From assembly GCF_001431485.1 (NCBI RefSeq), contig NZ_LDJM01000021.1, positions 1 through 64,000 on the forward strand: a stretch of 64,000 nucleotides of DNA, in the 5' to 3' direction. Positions 34,597-45,602 of this stretch are shown here, in pieces. Each line of letters opens with the position of its first letter. Position 1 is the stretch's first letter. This stretch comes from Stenotrophomonas ginsengisoli (lineage in GTDB: Bacteria > Pseudomonadota > Gammaproteobacteria > Xanthomonadales > Xanthomonadaceae). Position numbers and translations under genes: made by a program. The notes beneath the pieces were generated by a model. It worked only from the letters and a program-made list of their open reading frames with translations, was not told where the DNA came from and made no database searches.

Positions 34597-35119
34597 GGCA
34601 CCCAACACCCGCTGGTGGGCTGCTGCCCTGGGCAGCGGCCTGCTGCTGGCCGCCCTGCCGGCACTGGCCCAAGCCAGTTGCCGGCAGTTGCTCGAGGATG
34701 GCCCGCAGCCCCTGCCCGGCTGCCGCCTGCAGGACGGGCAACCGCTGCTTGATGCCAGCGCCCTGGCGCATCTGCACCATGATGCCGACGGCCTGGCGGT
34801 GATCCTGGCCGACGGCCACTTCTACTACCAGCACCGCAATGGCCGCCTGCTGCAGGTGGCCACGCTGGACAACGGCCCGGATGACTTCCAGCTCGGCCTG
34901 GTCCGCGGCATCGTCGCCGGCCGCTACGGTTACTACGACCGCGACCTGGCCCAACGCATTGCCCCGCAGTTCGATGGCGCCCTGCCGTTTGACCCGGACA
35001 GCGGCAGCGCTGGGGTCTGCCAGGGATGCCGGGCGGTGCCGGCCAGCCCCGACGGCCAGCATTCGCTGCTCGGTGGCCGCCACTGGCGCATTGACCTCCA
35101 CGGCCAACCGCTGCCGTGA
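34586..35119 (+). CDS. Exported protein of unknown function
   Basis: 177 residues with a signal peptide (WWAAALGSGLLLAALPALAQAS) and four cysteines in the mature part (ASCRQLLEDG, PGCRLQDG, VCQGCRA). The sequence LILADGHFYYQHRNGRLLQVATLDNGPDDF and RYGYYDRDL has the aromatic/Gly pattern of WG-type repeats, suggesting a small beta-structured periplasmic protein. It starts inside the phosphatase gene (11-nt overlap), so expression is coupled to it. I do not recognise a family. Confidence 0.65.
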   Translation: MRAEAPNTRWWAAALGSGLLLAALPALAQASCRQLLEDGPQPLPGCRLQDGQPLLDASALAHLHHDADGLAVILADGHFYYQHRNGRLLQVATLDNGPDDFQLGLVRGIVAGRYGYYDRDLAQRIAPQFDGALPFDPDSGSAGVCQGCRAVPASPDGQHSLLGGRHWRIDLHGQPLP

Positions 35120-35172
35120 CTGCCGGCAGCGCAGCGGCGATACTGCCCGGCGTTGCCGCTTCCCGCCTGCCC

Positions 35173-36489
35173 ATGTCCACTGCCCTGCTGCCAACTGCCC
35201 CTGCACCCGGTGCCCCGTTGCTGGTCGGTTTCAGCGGCGGCCTGGATTCGACCGTGCTGCTGCACTGGCTGGCTGCCAACCCGGCCATCCGTGCAGCCGG
35301 CCTGCAGGCCGTGCATGTGCACCACGGCCTGCAGGACGCGGCCGATGCCTGGGCCAGCCATTGCCAGCAGGTGTGCACGGCGCTGGATGTGCCCCTGCAC
35401 ATCGAACGGGTGCAAGTAATCAGCCATGGCCAGGGCCCGGAGGCCGGCGCGCGCGATGCCCGCCGCGCCGCCTTCCTGCACTGCCTGCAAGCGGGCCAGT
35501 GGCTGGCCCTGGCCCATCACCAGGACGACCAGGCCGAAACCTTCCTGCTGCGCGCCCTGCGCGGTTCCGGTTGCGATGGCCTGGCCGCGATGCAGCCAGT
35601 CAGCCAGCTCGGCGCCCATCAGCTGTGGCGGCCGTTGCTGGCCCATCCGCGCAGCGCCCTGCTCGCCTACGCACGGCAGCACCGGCTGCACTGGATCGAG
35701 GATCCCAGCAACGCCAGCGATGCGTTTGACCGCAACTTCCTGCGTCAGCAGGTGCTGCCCTTGCTGGCCCAACGCTGGCCGCAGGCGGCCGCCAGCCTGG
35801 CCCTGAGCGCCCAGCGTTGCAGCCAGGACAGCGGCCTGCTGCGGCAACACGACCAGCAGCTGCTCGATCAACTGCAGCCAACCGGGCACAGCGCTGACCA
35901 CCTGCCGATCCCGCCCCTGGCCGCGCTGCCCGATGCCCAGCGCGCACGGGTGCTGCGCCGCTGGCTGCAACAGCATCTGGCCCCGCCCCTGCCCGGCCAC
36001 CTGCACCGCCTGCTGGACACCCAGGTGCTGGGCAGCGAACACGACCGCCAGGCCAGTGTGTCGTGGGCCGGCGGCTGGCAGCTGCGGCGCTGGCGTGAGC
36101 ACCTGTACCTGTTGCCGCCGCAACCCCGCCCCGACCCGCACTGGCAGGCGCACTGGGATGGCCGTGAGCCACTGGCCCTGCCCGATGGCAGCCTGTGGCA
36201 GCTCAGTGGCAGCGACGGCTTTGCCAGCACCTTGCAGGTAAGCCTGCGCCAGGGCGGCGAGCGCTTGCGCCTGCCCGGCCGTGATCACCACAGCGCACTG
36301 AAGGATTGCCTGCAGCACCTGCAGCTGCCGCCCTGGCAGCGCGGCTGGCTGCCCCTGCTGTGGGACGGTGACGAGCTGCTGGCGGTGGGCCAGCTGCTGT
36401 TGGCCCAGGGCTTTGCCCCGCCACGGGTGGCCGCCGGGGCGCGCCTGCTGCAGCTGCGCCCGACCGGCCCAGCGGCCATGCCGGGTTGA
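35173..36489 (+). CDS. tilS: tRNA(Ile)-lysidine synthase
   Basis: A 438-residue TilS. The PP-loop is [12 protein letters not shown], followed by [43 protein letters not shown] (catalytic HHxDDQ), [13 protein letters not shown] and [25 protein letters not shown], all TilS hallmarks; the C-terminal tRNA-binding domain follows. It converts C34 of tRNA-Ile2 (CAU) to lysidine and is essential. ATG 35173 is the likely start; a GTG at 35116 overlapping the upstream stop is in frame, but neither has a clear ribosome-binding site. Confidence 0.95.
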   Translation: MSTALLPTAPAPGAPLLVGFSGGLDSTVLLHWLAANPAIRAAGLQAVHVHHGLQDAADAWASHCQQVCTALDVPLHIERVQVISHGQGPEAGARDARRAAFLHCLQAGQWLALAHHQDDQAETFLLRALRGSGCDGLAAMQPVSQLGAHQLWRPLLAHPRSALLAYARQHRLHWIEDPSNASDAFDRNFLRQQVLPLLAQRWPQAAASLALSAQRCSQDSGLLRQHDQQLLDQLQPTGHSADHLPIPPLAALPDAQRARVLRRWLQQHLAPPLPGHLHRLLDTQVLGSEHDRQASVSWAGGWQLRRWREHLYLLPPQPRPDPHWQAHWDGREPLALPDGSLWQLSGSDGFASTLQVSLRQGGERLRLPGRDHHSALKDCLQHLQLPPWQRGWLPLLWDGDELLAVGQLLLAQGFAPPRVAAGARLLQLRPTGPAAMPG

Positions 36490-36547
36490 GCCGGCAACAA
36501 CGGCGCGGACGTTGACCCAACCCGGCACGCCGCCCACACTGGCGGCC

Positions 36548-36802
36548 ATGGCCAAGAAGTCCCCTACCTCCGAATCTCCGGTTGCCCAGTTCGAGCAGTC
36601 CCTGCAGGAACTGGAACAGCTGGTCACCACCCTGGAAGCCGGCGAACTGCCGCTGGAACAATCCCTGTCCGCCTACGAGCGCGGCGTGGGCCTGTACCGG
36701 CAGTGCCAGCAGGCGCTGGAACAGGCGCAGCTGCGGGTCAACCTGCTCAACGATCCGGCCCAGCCGGACACTGCCGTTGCCTTCGATCCGCCCAGCGCAT
36801 GA
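36548..36802 (+). CDS. xseB: Exodeoxyribonuclease VII small subunit
   Basis: An 84-residue Xse[51 protein letters not shown] is the complete conserved two-helix domain. Small subunits bind XseA to form the single-strand nuclease. Its TGA overlaps the ispA ATG (ATGA), the classic xseB-ispA coupling. Confidence 0.95.
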   Translation: MAKKSPTSESPVAQFEQSLQELEQLVTTLEAGELPLEQSLSAYERGVGLYRQCQQALEQAQLRVNLLNDPAQPDTAVAFDPPSA

Positions 36803-37677
36803 GTACCGAGATCCTGCTTGAACAGTGGCGCGCCCGCGTCGAGGCCGCGCTGGACGCGGCCCTGCCCGCCGCCGACCTCGCCCCGCAACGCCTGCACCAG
36901 GCCATGCGCTATTCCGTGCTCGGTGGCGGCAAGCGCCTGCGCCCGCTGCTGGTGTATGCCGCCGGCCGCTGCACCGGCGCGGCGGTGGAACAGCTAGATG
37001 CCCCGGCCGTGGCAGTGGAAATGGTCCACGCCTACTCGCTGGTGCATGACGACCTGCCGGCCATGGACGATGACAGCCTGCGTCGCGGCCAGCCCACCAC
37101 CCATATTGCCTTTGACCAGGCCACCGCGATCCTGGCCGGCGACGGCCTGCAGGCGCGTGCCTTCCAGGTGCTGGCCAACGCCGATGTGGCCCCGTCCACC
37201 GCGATGGGCTGGTTGCGTTCACTGGCCGCCGCGGCCGGTGCACCGGGCATGTGCGGCGGCCAGGCACTGGACATCGATGCCACCGGCAAGCAGCAGAGTC
37301 AGGCCGAGCTGGAACGCATGCATGCCCTGAAGACCGGCGCCCTGATCCGCAGCGCGGTGCACATGGGCGCACTGGCCGGCACCGATGATGCGGCCACCCT
37401 GGCTGCGCTGGACCGTTTTGCCGACCTGCTCGGCCTGGCCTTCCAGGTCCGCGATGACATCCTGGACATCGAGGCCGACACCGCCACCCTGGGCAAGACC
37501 GCCGGCAAGGACGTGGCCCAGGACAAGTCCACCTATCCGGCCCTGCTCGGCCTGGACGGTGCCCGCAACTACCTGCAGCAGCTGGACCAGCAGATGCTGG
37601 CCTGCCTGGACACGGCCGGCGACCAGGCCGACGCGTTGCGCGCCCTGGCTCACATGGCCGTGCACCGCCAGCACTGA
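36799..37677 (+). CDS. ispA: (2E,6E)-farnesyl diphosphate synthase
   Basis: A 292-residue polyprenyl synthase. First Asp-rich motif [21 protein letters not shown], second [12 protein letters not shown], and [15 protein letters not shown] near the start, [14 protein letters not shown] in the middle. Length and the residues before the first motif (HAYSLV) fit a short-chain (C15) enzyme. It makes FPP for quinone, undecaprenyl and other isoprenoids. Translationally coupled to xseB; dxs, often next, is absent here, and a strong terminator follows. Confidence 0.95.
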   Translation: MSTEILLEQWRARVEAALDAALPAADLAPQRLHQAMRYSVLGGGKRLRPLLVYAAGRCTGAAVEQLDAPAVAVEMVHAYSLVHDDLPAMDDDSLRRGQPTTHIAFDQATAILAGDGLQARAFQVLANADVAPSTAMGWLRSLAAAAGAPGMCGGQALDIDATGKQQSQAELERMHALKTGALIRSAVHMGALAGTDDAATLAALDRFADLLGLAFQVRDDILDIEADTATLGKTAGKDVAQDKSTYPALLGLDGARNYLQQLDQQMLACLDTAGDQADALRALAHMAVHRQH

Positions 37678-37696
37678 CCCACGCGGCGATGCGCAC

Positions 37697-37726
37697 AAAA
37701 AAGCCCGGCCATTGGCCGGGCTTTTT
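37697..37726. terminator. Bidirectional terminator between ispA and the DUF4870 gene
   Basis: AAAAAAGCCCGGCC - ATT - GGCCGGGCTTTTT. The stem is perfect and carries A and T runs on both sides, between two convergent genes. Confidence 0.92.
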
Positions 37727-37746
37727 GTTGCTTGCGCCTGGGGCAA

Positions 37747-38142
37747 TTACTTGATCAGGCGGATGATGAAGGGGTAGCGGTAATACTCGCCCTTCTGCGC
37801 GGCCAGCCCGGCGATGATCAGGAACACTGCCACAGCGATGCCGAAGACAACCATCAGCGGGATGAAGACAAACGCCCCCAAGCCGAAAGTGACAGCCGTC
37901 AGGATGCCGCCGATGATCGACAGCACAATGCTGGCCACGATCACGTTGATATGGAAGTTCAGGGCTTCCTTGGACTGGTCGTTGAGGAAGGCCTTGTTCG
38001 GGTTGTCCTTGTTCACCAGCCACACGATCAGCGGCACGATGAAGCCCAGAATGATGCCCGACAGATGCACCAGCAGGGCAAGGCTGTTGTCATCGCCGCT
38101 GTTGGTCGGCGGCGGCGGAGTCTGGTTCTCGTACGAAGTCAT
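37747..38142 (-). CDS. DUF4870 (Tic20-like) small membrane protein
   Basis: A 131-residue protein with a Pro-rich cytoplasmic start (NQTPPPP) and three hydrophobic segments. The signature NPNKAFLNDQSKEALNFHINVIVASIV (K/A-F-x-x-x-Q-x-x-E-A-x-N-F) is typical of DUF4870/Tic20-like proteins. The function is unknown. Start ATG 38142. Less GC-rich codon choice than its neighbours, as is usual for hydrophobic Ile/Phe-rich segments. Confidence 0.88.
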   Translation of the reverse strand: MTSYENQTPPPPTNSGDDNSLALLVHLSGIILGFIVPLIVWLVNKDNPNKAFLNDQSKEALNFHINVIVASIVLSIIGGILTAVTFGLGAFVFIPLMVVFGIAVAVFLIIAGLAAQKGEYYRYPFIIRLIK

Positions 38143-38226
38143 GGCATTCCCTGGAAATTGTGGGTGAAAGAGTTGGGTAGACCGTCGCGACTTTCGGTCC
38201 CCCTGCGCGACTGCCCATAAGCATAC

Positions 38227-39636
38227 TCAATCATCACCGGCCACGGTCATTTGATCAATCAGCACTGAACCGATCTGCACCGAAGAGCGCGGGTCCACGT
38301 CATTGCCCACCGCGACGATGCGCTGGTACATCTGGCGCAGGTTGCCGGCGATGGTGACCTCGTCCACCGCATGGCCGATCTGGCCGTTTTCCACCAGGAA
38401 ACCCGCGGCACCCCGCGAATAGTCACCGGTCACCGCATTCACACCCTGCCCCATCAGCTCGGTGACCAGCAGGCCGTTGCCCATCTGCGCGGCCATCTGC
38501 TCCAGGTTGCCGGCATTGGCCCGTACCTGCAGGTTGTGCACGCCACCGGCATTGCCGGTGCTGCGCAGGCCCAGCTTGCGTGCCGAGTAGCTGCTGAGCA
38601 CATAGCGCTGCAGCACGCCGTCATCGACCAGACGCGAATTGGCCGTGGCCACGCCTTCGCCGTCAAAGGCGGTCGAGCGCCAGCCACGCGGCAGCAGCGG
38701 CAGCTCCTCGATGGCGAACCAGTCCGGGAACAGGCGCTGCCCCACGCTGTCGAGCAGGAAGCTGGACTTGCGGTACAGCGAGCCACCGGAGATGGCCGCC
38801 ACGAAGTGTGCCATCAGCGAACGGGCCACTTCCGGAGCGAACAGCACCGGCATCTGCCCGGTGGCCAATGAACGCGGCTGCAGGCGCTCCACGGTACGTT
38901 CGGCAGCGGTACGGCCCACACTTTGCGGCGTCCACAGGTCGGCAAAGGCCAGCGCTGCGCTGTACCAGCCGTTGCGCTGCATGCCATCGCCGTGGCCGGC
39001 AATCAGGGCGCAGCTCAGGCTGTGGCTGGAGCTGCGCTCGGCCCCGATGAAGCCGTGCGAGTTGGCATACACCGACAGGCTGGTGTTGCTCGACACCCCG
39101 GCACCGTCGGAATTGCTGATCCGTGCATCGGCATCACGCCCGGCCTGCTCGCAGGCCAGGGCAAGCTCCAGCGCCGCATCGGCATCCGGGGCGGCCGGGT
39201 GCCAGGTGTCCAGGTCCGGGAACACGCTGGCCAGCGCCGCGGGGTCGGCCAGGCCGGCGGCCGGGTCGTCCTCGGTGTAGCGGGCAATCGCACAGGCCTG
39301 GGCCACGGTGGCCTCGATGCTGCCTTCGGCCAGGTCGGCGGTGGAGGCGCTGCCTCGGCGCTGGCCGAAATACACGGTGATGGCCAGGCCGCGGTCGCGG
39401 CTGGACTGCACCGTCTCCACCTCGCCCAGGCGCACATTCACTTCCAGCCCGCTGTCCTCGTTGCAGCTGACCTCGGCTTGGCTGGCCCCCAGCTGCTGGG
39501 CGCGCTCGAGCATGCGCTGGGCGGTGTGCGTCAGCCGCTCCAGGCGCTGGGAGCTGTCATCGGCCGCGGTTGTATTCAGGGCGTTGGGGTTCAATGCTTT
39601 ATCCTGTGTGCTTGGGCCCGGCACCGGCCAGGCCAT
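38227..39636 (-). CDS. pmbA: Metalloprotease PmbA/TldE subunit
   Basis: TldE/PmbA, partner of TldD in a heterodimeric protease. Conserved regions: GLEVNVRLGEVETVQSSRDRGLAITVYFGQRRGSASTADL at the start and QGVNAVTGDYSRGAAGFLVENGQI...VDEVTIAGNLRQMYQ near the end. It lacks the HExxxH of TldD, as expected. Start ATG 39636 gives 469 residues; TTG 39594 has AGGA at good spacing and gives 455, and may be the real start because the ATG lacks a ribosome-binding site. Divergent from darP, 21 nt between the starts. Confidence 0.93.
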   Translation of the reverse strand: MAWPVPGPSTQDKALNPNALNTTAADDSSQRLERLTHTAQRMLERAQQLGASQAEVSCNEDSGLEVNVRLGEVETVQSSRDRGLAITVYFGQRRGSASTADLAEGSIEATVAQACAIARYTEDDPAAGLADPAALASVFPDLDTWHPAAPDADAALELALACEQAGRDADARISNSDGAGVSSNTSLSVYANSHGFIGAERSSSHSLSCALIAGHGDGMQRNGWYSAALAFADLWTPQSVGRTAAERTVERLQPRSLATGQMPVLFAPEVARSLMAHFVAAISGGSLYRKSSFLLDSVGQRLFPDWFAIEELPLLPRGWRSTAFDGEGVATANSRLVDDGVLQRYVLSSYSARKLGLRSTGNAGGVHNLQVRANAGNLEQMAAQMGNGLLVTELMGQGVNAVTGDYSRGAAGFLVENGQIGHAVDEVTIAGNLRQMYQRIVAVGNDVDPRSSVQIGSVLIDQMTVAGDD

Positions 39637-39656
39637 GATTTCTGGAAAGTTTGACG

Positions 39657-40301
39657 ATGCGTGGACGTGACGAAGAAACCGGTGAGTACCTTGATATCAG
39701 CCGCAGCGAGAACCGCCGCAATGCGCTGGAAGTACTGGCCCTGGGCGAACAACTGGTCGGTCTGACCCCGGCCCAGCTGGCCAAATTGCCGATTCCCGAA
39801 GACCTGCTGCCGCACATCGAATACTCCAAGCGCATCACCTCCCACGGCGCGCGCAAGCGCCAGCTGGCCTTTCTGGCCAAGCACATGCGCCGCGAAGAGG
39901 ACGCCACCCTGCAGGCGATCCGCGATGCGCTGGATGTGACCAGCGAGGTCAGCCGCCGCGAAGTGGCACAGATGCACCGTGTGGAACAGTGGCGTGACCG
40001 CCTGATCGCCCAGGGCGATGCGGCGCTGGGCGAATTCGTGGCCGCCTTCCCCGATGCCGACCGTCAGCAGCTGCGTACCCTGGTGCGCAACGCGGTGGCC
40101 GAAAAGGCCAAGAACAAGCCGCCGCGCGCGTTCCGCGAGTTGTTCCAGGTACTGCGCGGCCTGGTCCTGGCCGCAGGCGGCGCTGCCCTGGCTGCCGATC
40201 GCGACATTGACGCCGACGACCTGGCCCAGGACGACGCCGACGATGCGGCGTTTGACCTGGAGCAGGACATCGATCAGGACGACGACGCGCTGGAAGACTG
40301 A
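39657..40301 (+). CDS. darP: Ribosome biogenesis factor DarP (YjgA)
   Basis: A 214-residue DarP/YjgA. Family hallmarks: [46 protein letters not shown], then [19 protein letters not shown]. It binds the 50S subunit near the peptidyl-transferase centre and promotes late assembly. The C-terminus carries an acidic tail ([22 protein letters not shown] and on), longer than in E. coli. ATG 39657 is preferred over TTG 39651. The yjgA-pmbA divergent arrangement is conserved in gammaproteobacteria. Confidence 0.94.
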   Translation: MRGRDEETGEYLDISRSENRRNALEVLALGEQLVGLTPAQLAKLPIPEDLLPHIEYSKRITSHGARKRQLAFLAKHMRREEDATLQAIRDALDVTSEVSRREVAQMHRVEQWRDRLIAQGDAALGEFVAAFPDADRQQLRTLVRNAVAEKAKNKPPRAFRELFQVLRGLVLAAGGAALAADRDIDADDLAQDDADDAAFDLEQDIDQDDDALED

Positions 40302-40318
40302 TCCGGCCACGGCGGTAC

Positions 40319-41764
40319 TCAGGCCTGGGTACCGCCAACGGTCAGGCCGTCGATCAACAGCGACGGCTGGCCGACACCGACAGGCACGCTCTGCCCGTCC
40401 TTGCCGCAGATGCCGACACCGGCATCCAGGGCCAGATCATTGCCGATCATGCGCACCTTCTGCATGGTTTCCGGGCCATTGCCGATCAAGGTGGCGCCCT
40501 TCACCGGCGCGGTGACCTTGCCGTCCTCGATCAGGTAGGCCTCGGTGGCCGAGAACACATACTTGCCCGAGGTGATGTCGACCTGGCCACCGCCGAAGTT
40601 GACCGCCAGCAGGCCGCGCTTGACCGAAGCAATCATCTCCTCGCGGGTATGGCTGCCGGCCAGCATGTAGGTGTTGGTCATGCGCGGCATTGTCAGGTGG
40701 GCGAAGGATTCGCGCCGGCCGTTGCCGGTCGGGGCCATGCCCATCAGGCGCGCGTTGTGGCTGTCCTGCATGTAGCCGACCAGGCGGCCATCCTCGATCA
40801 GGGTGGTGCACTGGGTCGGCTGGCCCTCGTCATCGATGTTGAGCGAGCCGCGGCGCCCGGCCAGAGTGCCGTCATCGACGATGGTCACGCCCTTGGCCGC
40901 CACCTGCTCACCGATGCGCCCGGCGTACACGCTGGTGCCCTTGCGGTTGAAGTCGCCCTCCAGGCCATGGCCGACCGCCTCGTGCAGCAGCACGCCCGGC
41001 CAGCCGGCGCCCAGCACCACCGGCATCACCCCGGCCGGGGCCGGAATCGCCTCCAGGTTGATCAGGGCCTGACGCAGGGCCTCGCGCGCCAGTTCTTCCG
41101 GGCGGCCATCGGCAAACAGCTCGGCATAACCGTAACGGCCACCACCGCCGGCATAGCCCGATTCGCGGCGGCCATTGGATTCCACCAGCACCTGCACGTT
41201 CAGACGCACCAGCGGGCGCACATCGGCCCCCAGCACGCCATCGCTGCGCGCGATCAGCACCGTGTCCACCCCGCCGGACAGGCTCACCATCACCTGCACC
41301 ACGCGCGGGTCGGCCGCGCGCAGGTAACGGTCCAGCCGGCGCAGCAGCTCGACCTTGGTGGTGTTGTCCATGCCGTCAATCGGGTCGATGGCCGGATACA
41401 GCGCGCGTGCCGGGCGTGCGGCCAGCGCATGCGCGCCGGCGGTGTTGCCGCTGCGGGCGATCGCCCGCGCCGAGCGCGCGGCGGTGAGCAGCGCCCCCGG
41501 CTGGATGTCATCGGAGTAGGCAAAGCCGGTCTTCTCGCCGGCGATCGCGCGCACGCCCACGCCCTGCTCGATCGAATGTGCACCGTCCTTGACGATCCCA
41601 TCCTCCACGCTCCAGCTCTCGCGCCGGGCGTGCTGGAAATACAGGTCGCCAAAATCGATGCCCGGGCCCAACAGGTGCGCAAAGGCACCGTGCAGGCGGT
41701 CCAGGTCCAGTCCAGCCGGCAGCAGCAGGCGCTGCTGGGCCAGGTTGAGCATGTTGTCGGTCAT
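40319..41764 (-). CDS. tldD: Metalloprotease TldD
   Basis: A 481-residue TldD carrying the zinc motif HEAVGH (residues 261-266) within [25 protein letters not shown]. Other conserved parts are [16 protein letters not shown] at the start and [39 protein letters not shown] at the end. With TldE it forms a cylinder that cleaves unfolded peptides, known from microcin B17 and CcdA processing. Starts 2 nt after the yhdP stop, so it is the downstream partner of yhdP in an rng-yhdP-tldD run. Confidence 0.96.
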   Translation of the reverse strand: MTDNMLNLAQQRLLLPAGLDLDRLHGAFAHLLGPGIDFGDLYFQHARRESWSVEDGIVKDGAHSIEQGVGVRAIAGEKTGFAYSDDIQPGALLTAARSARAIARSGNTAGAHALAARPARALYPAIDPIDGMDNTTKVELLRRLDRYLRAADPRVVQVMVSLSGGVDTVLIARSDGVLGADVRPLVRLNVQVLVESNGRRESGYAGGGGRYGYAELFADGRPEELAREALRQALINLEAIPAPAGVMPVVLGAGWPGVLLHEAVGHGLEGDFNRKGTSVYAGRIGEQVAAKGVTIVDDGTLAGRRGSLNIDDEGQPTQCTTLIEDGRLVGYMQDSHNARLMGMAPTGNGRRESFAHLTMPRMTNTYMLAGSHTREEMIASVKRGLLAVNFGGGQVDITSGKYVFSATEAYLIEDGKVTAPVKGATLIGNGPETMQKVRMIGNDLALDAGVGICGKDGQSVPVGVGQPSLLIDGLTVGGTQA

Positions 41765-41765
41765 C

Positions 41766-44700
41766 TCACTCTCGTATCGTTGTTGCTGGCGCGGCCACCG
41801 GCGCATCGGGCGCGCTGGCGGCATCGCGTTGGGAATTGCGTTCGATCACCTGCACCTGCGGGTCCTTCCACGGCCCGGTGACCTGGTAAGTGCGGGCGCC
41901 GATGCCCCCCAGCGGCTTGGCCAGCACCGCATTGGCCGCCGCACCGACAGCCGCACCCACCGGGCCGCCGGCTACCGCGCCCACCACGGTGAGCAGGTTG
42001 CCCGAATGCGGGTTGACCTCCACGGTCTGGTCGAAGGTCTGCGCGGCCAGGTCGGCCTGGCCATGGATGCGGATCTGCGCGGCCGATGAATCGATCTGGA
42101 TGTCGCGCGTGCGCGCCATGCCCTGGCCGAAGGCCACATCGGCGGTGACCTGGTTGAAGGCCAGGCCCTTGGAGAACAGGTCGCGGAAATCAAACAACAT
42201 GCGCCGCGGCAGCTGGGTCAGGCTGAGCAGGCCCAGTACGCGTCCGGCACCGGGCTCCACCTCCAGCAGCTGGCCATCGCGGGCATCGAGCTGCAAGCGG
42301 CCCTGCAGATGGGCCAGGGCAAAATCCTGCGGCCCGCCCGGCCACTGCGCCTGCAGGTCCACACGTCCCTGGCCGCCCCGCAGCTGGCCCTGCTGGCCGG
42401 ACAGCGCGCCGAAATCGCGGCTGTTGACCTGCGCCTGCAGCGCGGTGCGGGCCTGGGCCCCGGTGCCACGCCAGCTGCCCTGCACATCGATGGACTGGCC
42501 CGGGCTGCGCAGCTGCAGCACATCCAGCTGCAGGCCGTCGGCCAGCTGGTGGCTGCGCAGCAGGGCACTGCCCAGCGCACGCTCGCCGATTTTCAGCTGT
42601 TCCACATCCAGGGCCAGCGGCGGGATCGATGCCGGGTCGAAGGGCGTGTCCTGGCCGCCTGCCGGGCCAGCCGCCGTATCGGCACTGGCTGTTTGCCAGT
42701 GCAGGCGCTGCAGGTTGCCTACCACGGTGGCGCCCTGCGCATCGGGCACCACCAGGTGCCCGGCCAGGGTCGGCCCATCCAGTTGCACGGCGACCCGGGC
42801 ATTGCCCGGGGTCAGGCGCAGACGGGTCCGGGCGAACTGCCCGCCGGCCAGCAGCAGCTGTTCGGCATGCAGGTCGATCTCGCGCAGCACCAGGCCATCG
42901 CCATCATCGCCGGCTTGTGCATCGTCTGCCGCGCCATCGCCCTTGGCCACCGCCAGCCAGGCCAGTGCATCCAGGCGCGCGGTATTGCCATTGACCTTCA
43001 GGCCGTGGTCGGGGACCACACCCTGTGCCCGCGCACTGCCCAGGGTGGCCAGGACCGCGGTGCCGGCAGCGCGTGACTCCACCTGCAGGCCCAGGCGCTG
43101 GCCGAAACCGATTTCCACCGGGCCGCTGCCCATCGGCAGCGGTGCCCGTACCCGCGTGGGCAAGGAAGCTGACGCCGCCTTGGCCAACGGCGCCGGCAGC
43201 AACATCTGCGTGCCCTGCAGCGAAGAGGCCAGGTTGAGCACGGCCATCGGCTGCCCGGCAGTGCCCGCGTCGCGGGGCACATCCACGCCGATCTGCCAGT
43301 GCGAGCGGCCCTGCAGATAACGTCCCAGCCAGATCAGCTCCGGTGCCCGGGCCAGCAGGTCGGTGATGGCCTGCTCGCCATCAAAGCGGGCCTGGAAGGC
43401 CTGGCTGCTGTCCTGGGTGTAGCCACCGGCACGCAGTGACACACTCATCGGCGCGCCCTGCAGGCTGCCCTGCAGCGCCGGGGCGGAAAACCCCTTGTTG
43501 CCGTATTCGGCCTGGCCGCGCACCTGGTCCAGCTGCAGGTTCCAGCGCCGGTCGGCCAGGCGCACACCCTCCAGGTCGACCGTGCCGGCAACCCGGGCCG
43601 CACCGCGCCCGAGCGCGTGATCCAGGCTGAAACGCACCTGGGCCGGGCCCTGCGCACTGAGGGCATCCAGGGTGGAGCCGTACTCGGCATGCAGCGGGCT
43701 GTGCTGCAGCAGTTCCAGCAACCCGGCCGCCTGGCCACGGCCCTGCGCGCGCACCTGCAGCAGCGGCTGGCCGAAACGGGCGATGTTGGCACTGAAGGCC
43801 GGCACCTGCACCTGACCGAGCTGGCCACGGCCGCTGAGCTCAAAGCCCGGGCCGACAAAAGCCACCTCACCATCGACGGCGGACAGGTCATGCCAGCCGT
43901 CGGCAAAATGGACCACGCCGTCATCGATGCGCGCGCGCGCCTCGAAACGGCCATCGTTGTCATCAAACGGCCAGTTGCCCAGCTCACCACTGACCAGGCC
44001 CTGGCCATCACGCACATGGCCGCCGACCAGGGCCGCATCGAGCCAGTCGATGGCGCCCTGGCTCATCTTCGAGCGCACCCAGAAGCGCTTGGCCGCGGTC
44101 ATCGGCGCATCATCCAGGTCGGCCGCCAGATCCAGCCGTGGCAGGCGCCCGTCGGCATGGAAGCGCATGCCACCACGCAACCAGGCGCCGTAGTCGGTGC
44201 CCTGGACCCGCAACGCACTGCTGGCCACCCGCCAATCCTTCGCCTCCGGCCAGATGCCGATACGCCCATCCAGGCGCAGCTGATGGGTCACGCCAAAGCC
44301 GGTGGGCCAGTCCAGCTGCACCTGCCGCTGGCTGTCCAGCACCACTTCGATGCCCTGTTCGTCGGCCTGTACCTGGCCGGCCAGGCCCTGCAGGCCAGGC
44401 GCGCCACCGACGGCAGCAAAACCCAATTGCACGTGCTCGGCCTGGCCACGCCAGCGCCCCTGCGCCGCGCCCTGCCACTGCACCTGCTGCAGCTCCACCT
44501 GCGGGCGGGCCTGGCGCAACCAGTGGCGGGTGCTGGCCGGCACCTGCTCGCTCAGGGCCAGGACCTGCAACCAGGGCCCCAGGGCCAAGCGCGGGGCCTG
44601 CAGACGGATCTGCTCCCCCCAGGCCAGCTGCAGGCCATCCATTTTTTCTTCGTCAATGCGCAGGCGCGGCAGCTGCAACTGCCAGCCGTCGCCCTGGCGC

Positions 44701-45578
44701 AGCCAGCGCCCCTGCACTTCCACCGTGCTCAAGGCCAGGCTTTGCCCGCCGGCGCCGCGCAGGCGCAACTGCTGCAGCGCCACCTCGGCACGTGCCTGCT
44801 GCAACTGCCACTGGCTGATATCCAGCCACACCGATGCCTTGCCGCCCCCATCGGCCAGGGTGGCACCGTCAAGACGCAGCAACGGCTGCCAGCTGGCCAG
44901 GTCCAGCGCGCGCGCGCCGAGCCAGATCTGTCCATCGCCGCGACGCCGATCGATATCCACCACCGCTGCCAGCGGCTGGTCATCCGGCCCCGGCCAGCCA
45001 CGCACACCGGCACGCAGGCGCTCGCCATTGATGCGCAGGCGCAGGTCCACCCGCTCGATCCGGCGCTGCAGCTGCAGGTCCGGCGCGTCGATGGCCAGGC
45101 GCGCGCCGCTGACCTGGATCTCGCCCAGGCGCGACAGCGCATCCAGCGGATCGCCCTGGCCCTGGCGGGTGCTGGCCAGGCCATCAACCTGCCAGCGCCC
45201 ATCGGCCAGACGCCGCAATTGCAGGTCCAGCCCGTCCAGCTGGACCTGGGTCAGGGCCTGGTCGGGCAGCAGGCCGGTATAGATGGCCAGTTGCAGACGG
45301 GCCCGGCCCACCTGCAGCTGCCCGCCCTCGCCCAGGGCCAGGCCCTGCAGCTCCAGCACCGGCCCACGGCGGGTCCAGTGCGAGCGCACGGCCGCCACCT
45401 GCACCGGCATGCCGGCACGCTCACCCAGCCACTGCCCCACCGCCTGCGGCGACCAGGCAATGCGCGGCAGCACCGCCGCCGCCAGCCCCACCAGCACGGC
45501 CCACAGCAACAGCCACGCCAGCACGCCATACAACAGCGCGCGCCCGAGCCGGCGGCGCGTGACTGCCAAGTGCCCCAT
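41766..45578 (-). CDS. yhdP: YhdP family AsmA-like phospholipid transport protein
   Basis: A 1270-residue bridge-type protein. One N-terminal transmembrane helix ([21 protein letters not shown]) is followed by a long repetitive beta-groove region (DUF3971/AsmA-like, many alternating hydrophobic strands such as [18 protein letters not shown]) and a C-terminal AsmA_2-type part ([42 protein letters not shown]). YhdP and related proteins move phospholipid from the inner to the outer membrane. Length is typical. Upstream rng ends 24 nt before its start. Confidence 0.92.
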   Translation of the reverse strand: MGHLAVTRRRLGRALLYGVLAWLLLWAVLVGLAAAVLPRIAWSPQAVGQWLGERAGMPVQVAAVRSHWTRRGPVLELQGLALGEGGQLQVGRARLQLAIYTGLLPDQALTQVQLDGLDLQLRRLADGRWQVDGLASTRQGQGDPLDALSRLGEIQVSGARLAIDAPDLQLQRRIERVDLRLRINGERLRAGVRGWPGPDDQPLAAVVDIDRRRGDGQIWLGARALDLASWQPLLRLDGATLADGGGKASVWLDISQWQLQQARAEVALQQLRLRGAGGQSLALSTVEVQGRWLRQGDGWQLQLPRLRIDEEKMDGLQLAWGEQIRLQAPRLALGPWLQVLALSEQVPASTRHWLRQARPQVELQQVQWQGAAQGRWRGQAEHVQLGFAAVGGAPGLQGLAGQVQADEQGIEVVLDSQRQVQLDWPTGFGVTHQLRLDGRIGIWPEAKDWRVASSALRVQGTDYGAWLRGGMRFHADGRLPRLDLAADLDDAPMTAAKRFWVRSKMSQGAIDWLDAALVGGHVRDGQGLVSGELGNWPFDDNDGRFEARARIDDGVVHFADGWHDLSAVDGEVAFVGPGFELSGRGQLGQVQVPAFSANIARFGQPLLQVRAQGRGQAAGLLELLQHSPLHAEYGSTLDALSAQGPAQVRFSLDHALGRGAARVAGTVDLEGVRLADRRWNLQLDQVRGQAEYGNKGFSAPALQGSLQGAPMSVSLRAGGYTQDSSQAFQARFDGEQAITDLLARAPELIWLGRYLQGRSHWQIGVDVPRDAGTAGQPMAVLNLASSLQGTQMLLPAPLAKAASASLPTRVRAPLPMGSGPVEIGFGQRLGLQVESRAAGTAVLATLGSARAQGVVPDHGLKVNGNTARLDALAWLAVAKGDGAADDAQAGDDGDGLVLREIDLHAEQLLLAGGQFARTRLRLTPGNARVAVQLDGPTLAGHLVVPDAQGATVVGNLQRLHWQTASADTAAGPAGGQDTPFDPASIPPLALDVEQLKIGERALGSALLRSHQLADGLQLDVLQLRSPGQSIDVQGSWRGTGAQARTALQAQVNSRDFGALSGQQGQLRGGQGRVDLQAQWPGGPQDFALAHLQGRLQLDARDGQLLEVEPGAGRVLGLLSLTQLPRRMLFDFRDLFSKGLAFNQVTADVAFGQGMARTRDIQIDSSAAQIRIHGQADLAAQTFDQTVEVNPHSGNLLTVVGAVAGGPVGAAVGAAANAVLAKPLGGIGARTYQVTGPWKDPQVQVIERNSQRDAASAPDAPVAAPATTIRE

Positions 45579-45602
45579 CAGCCTGCCCCGTGTCCCGGGT
45601 GC

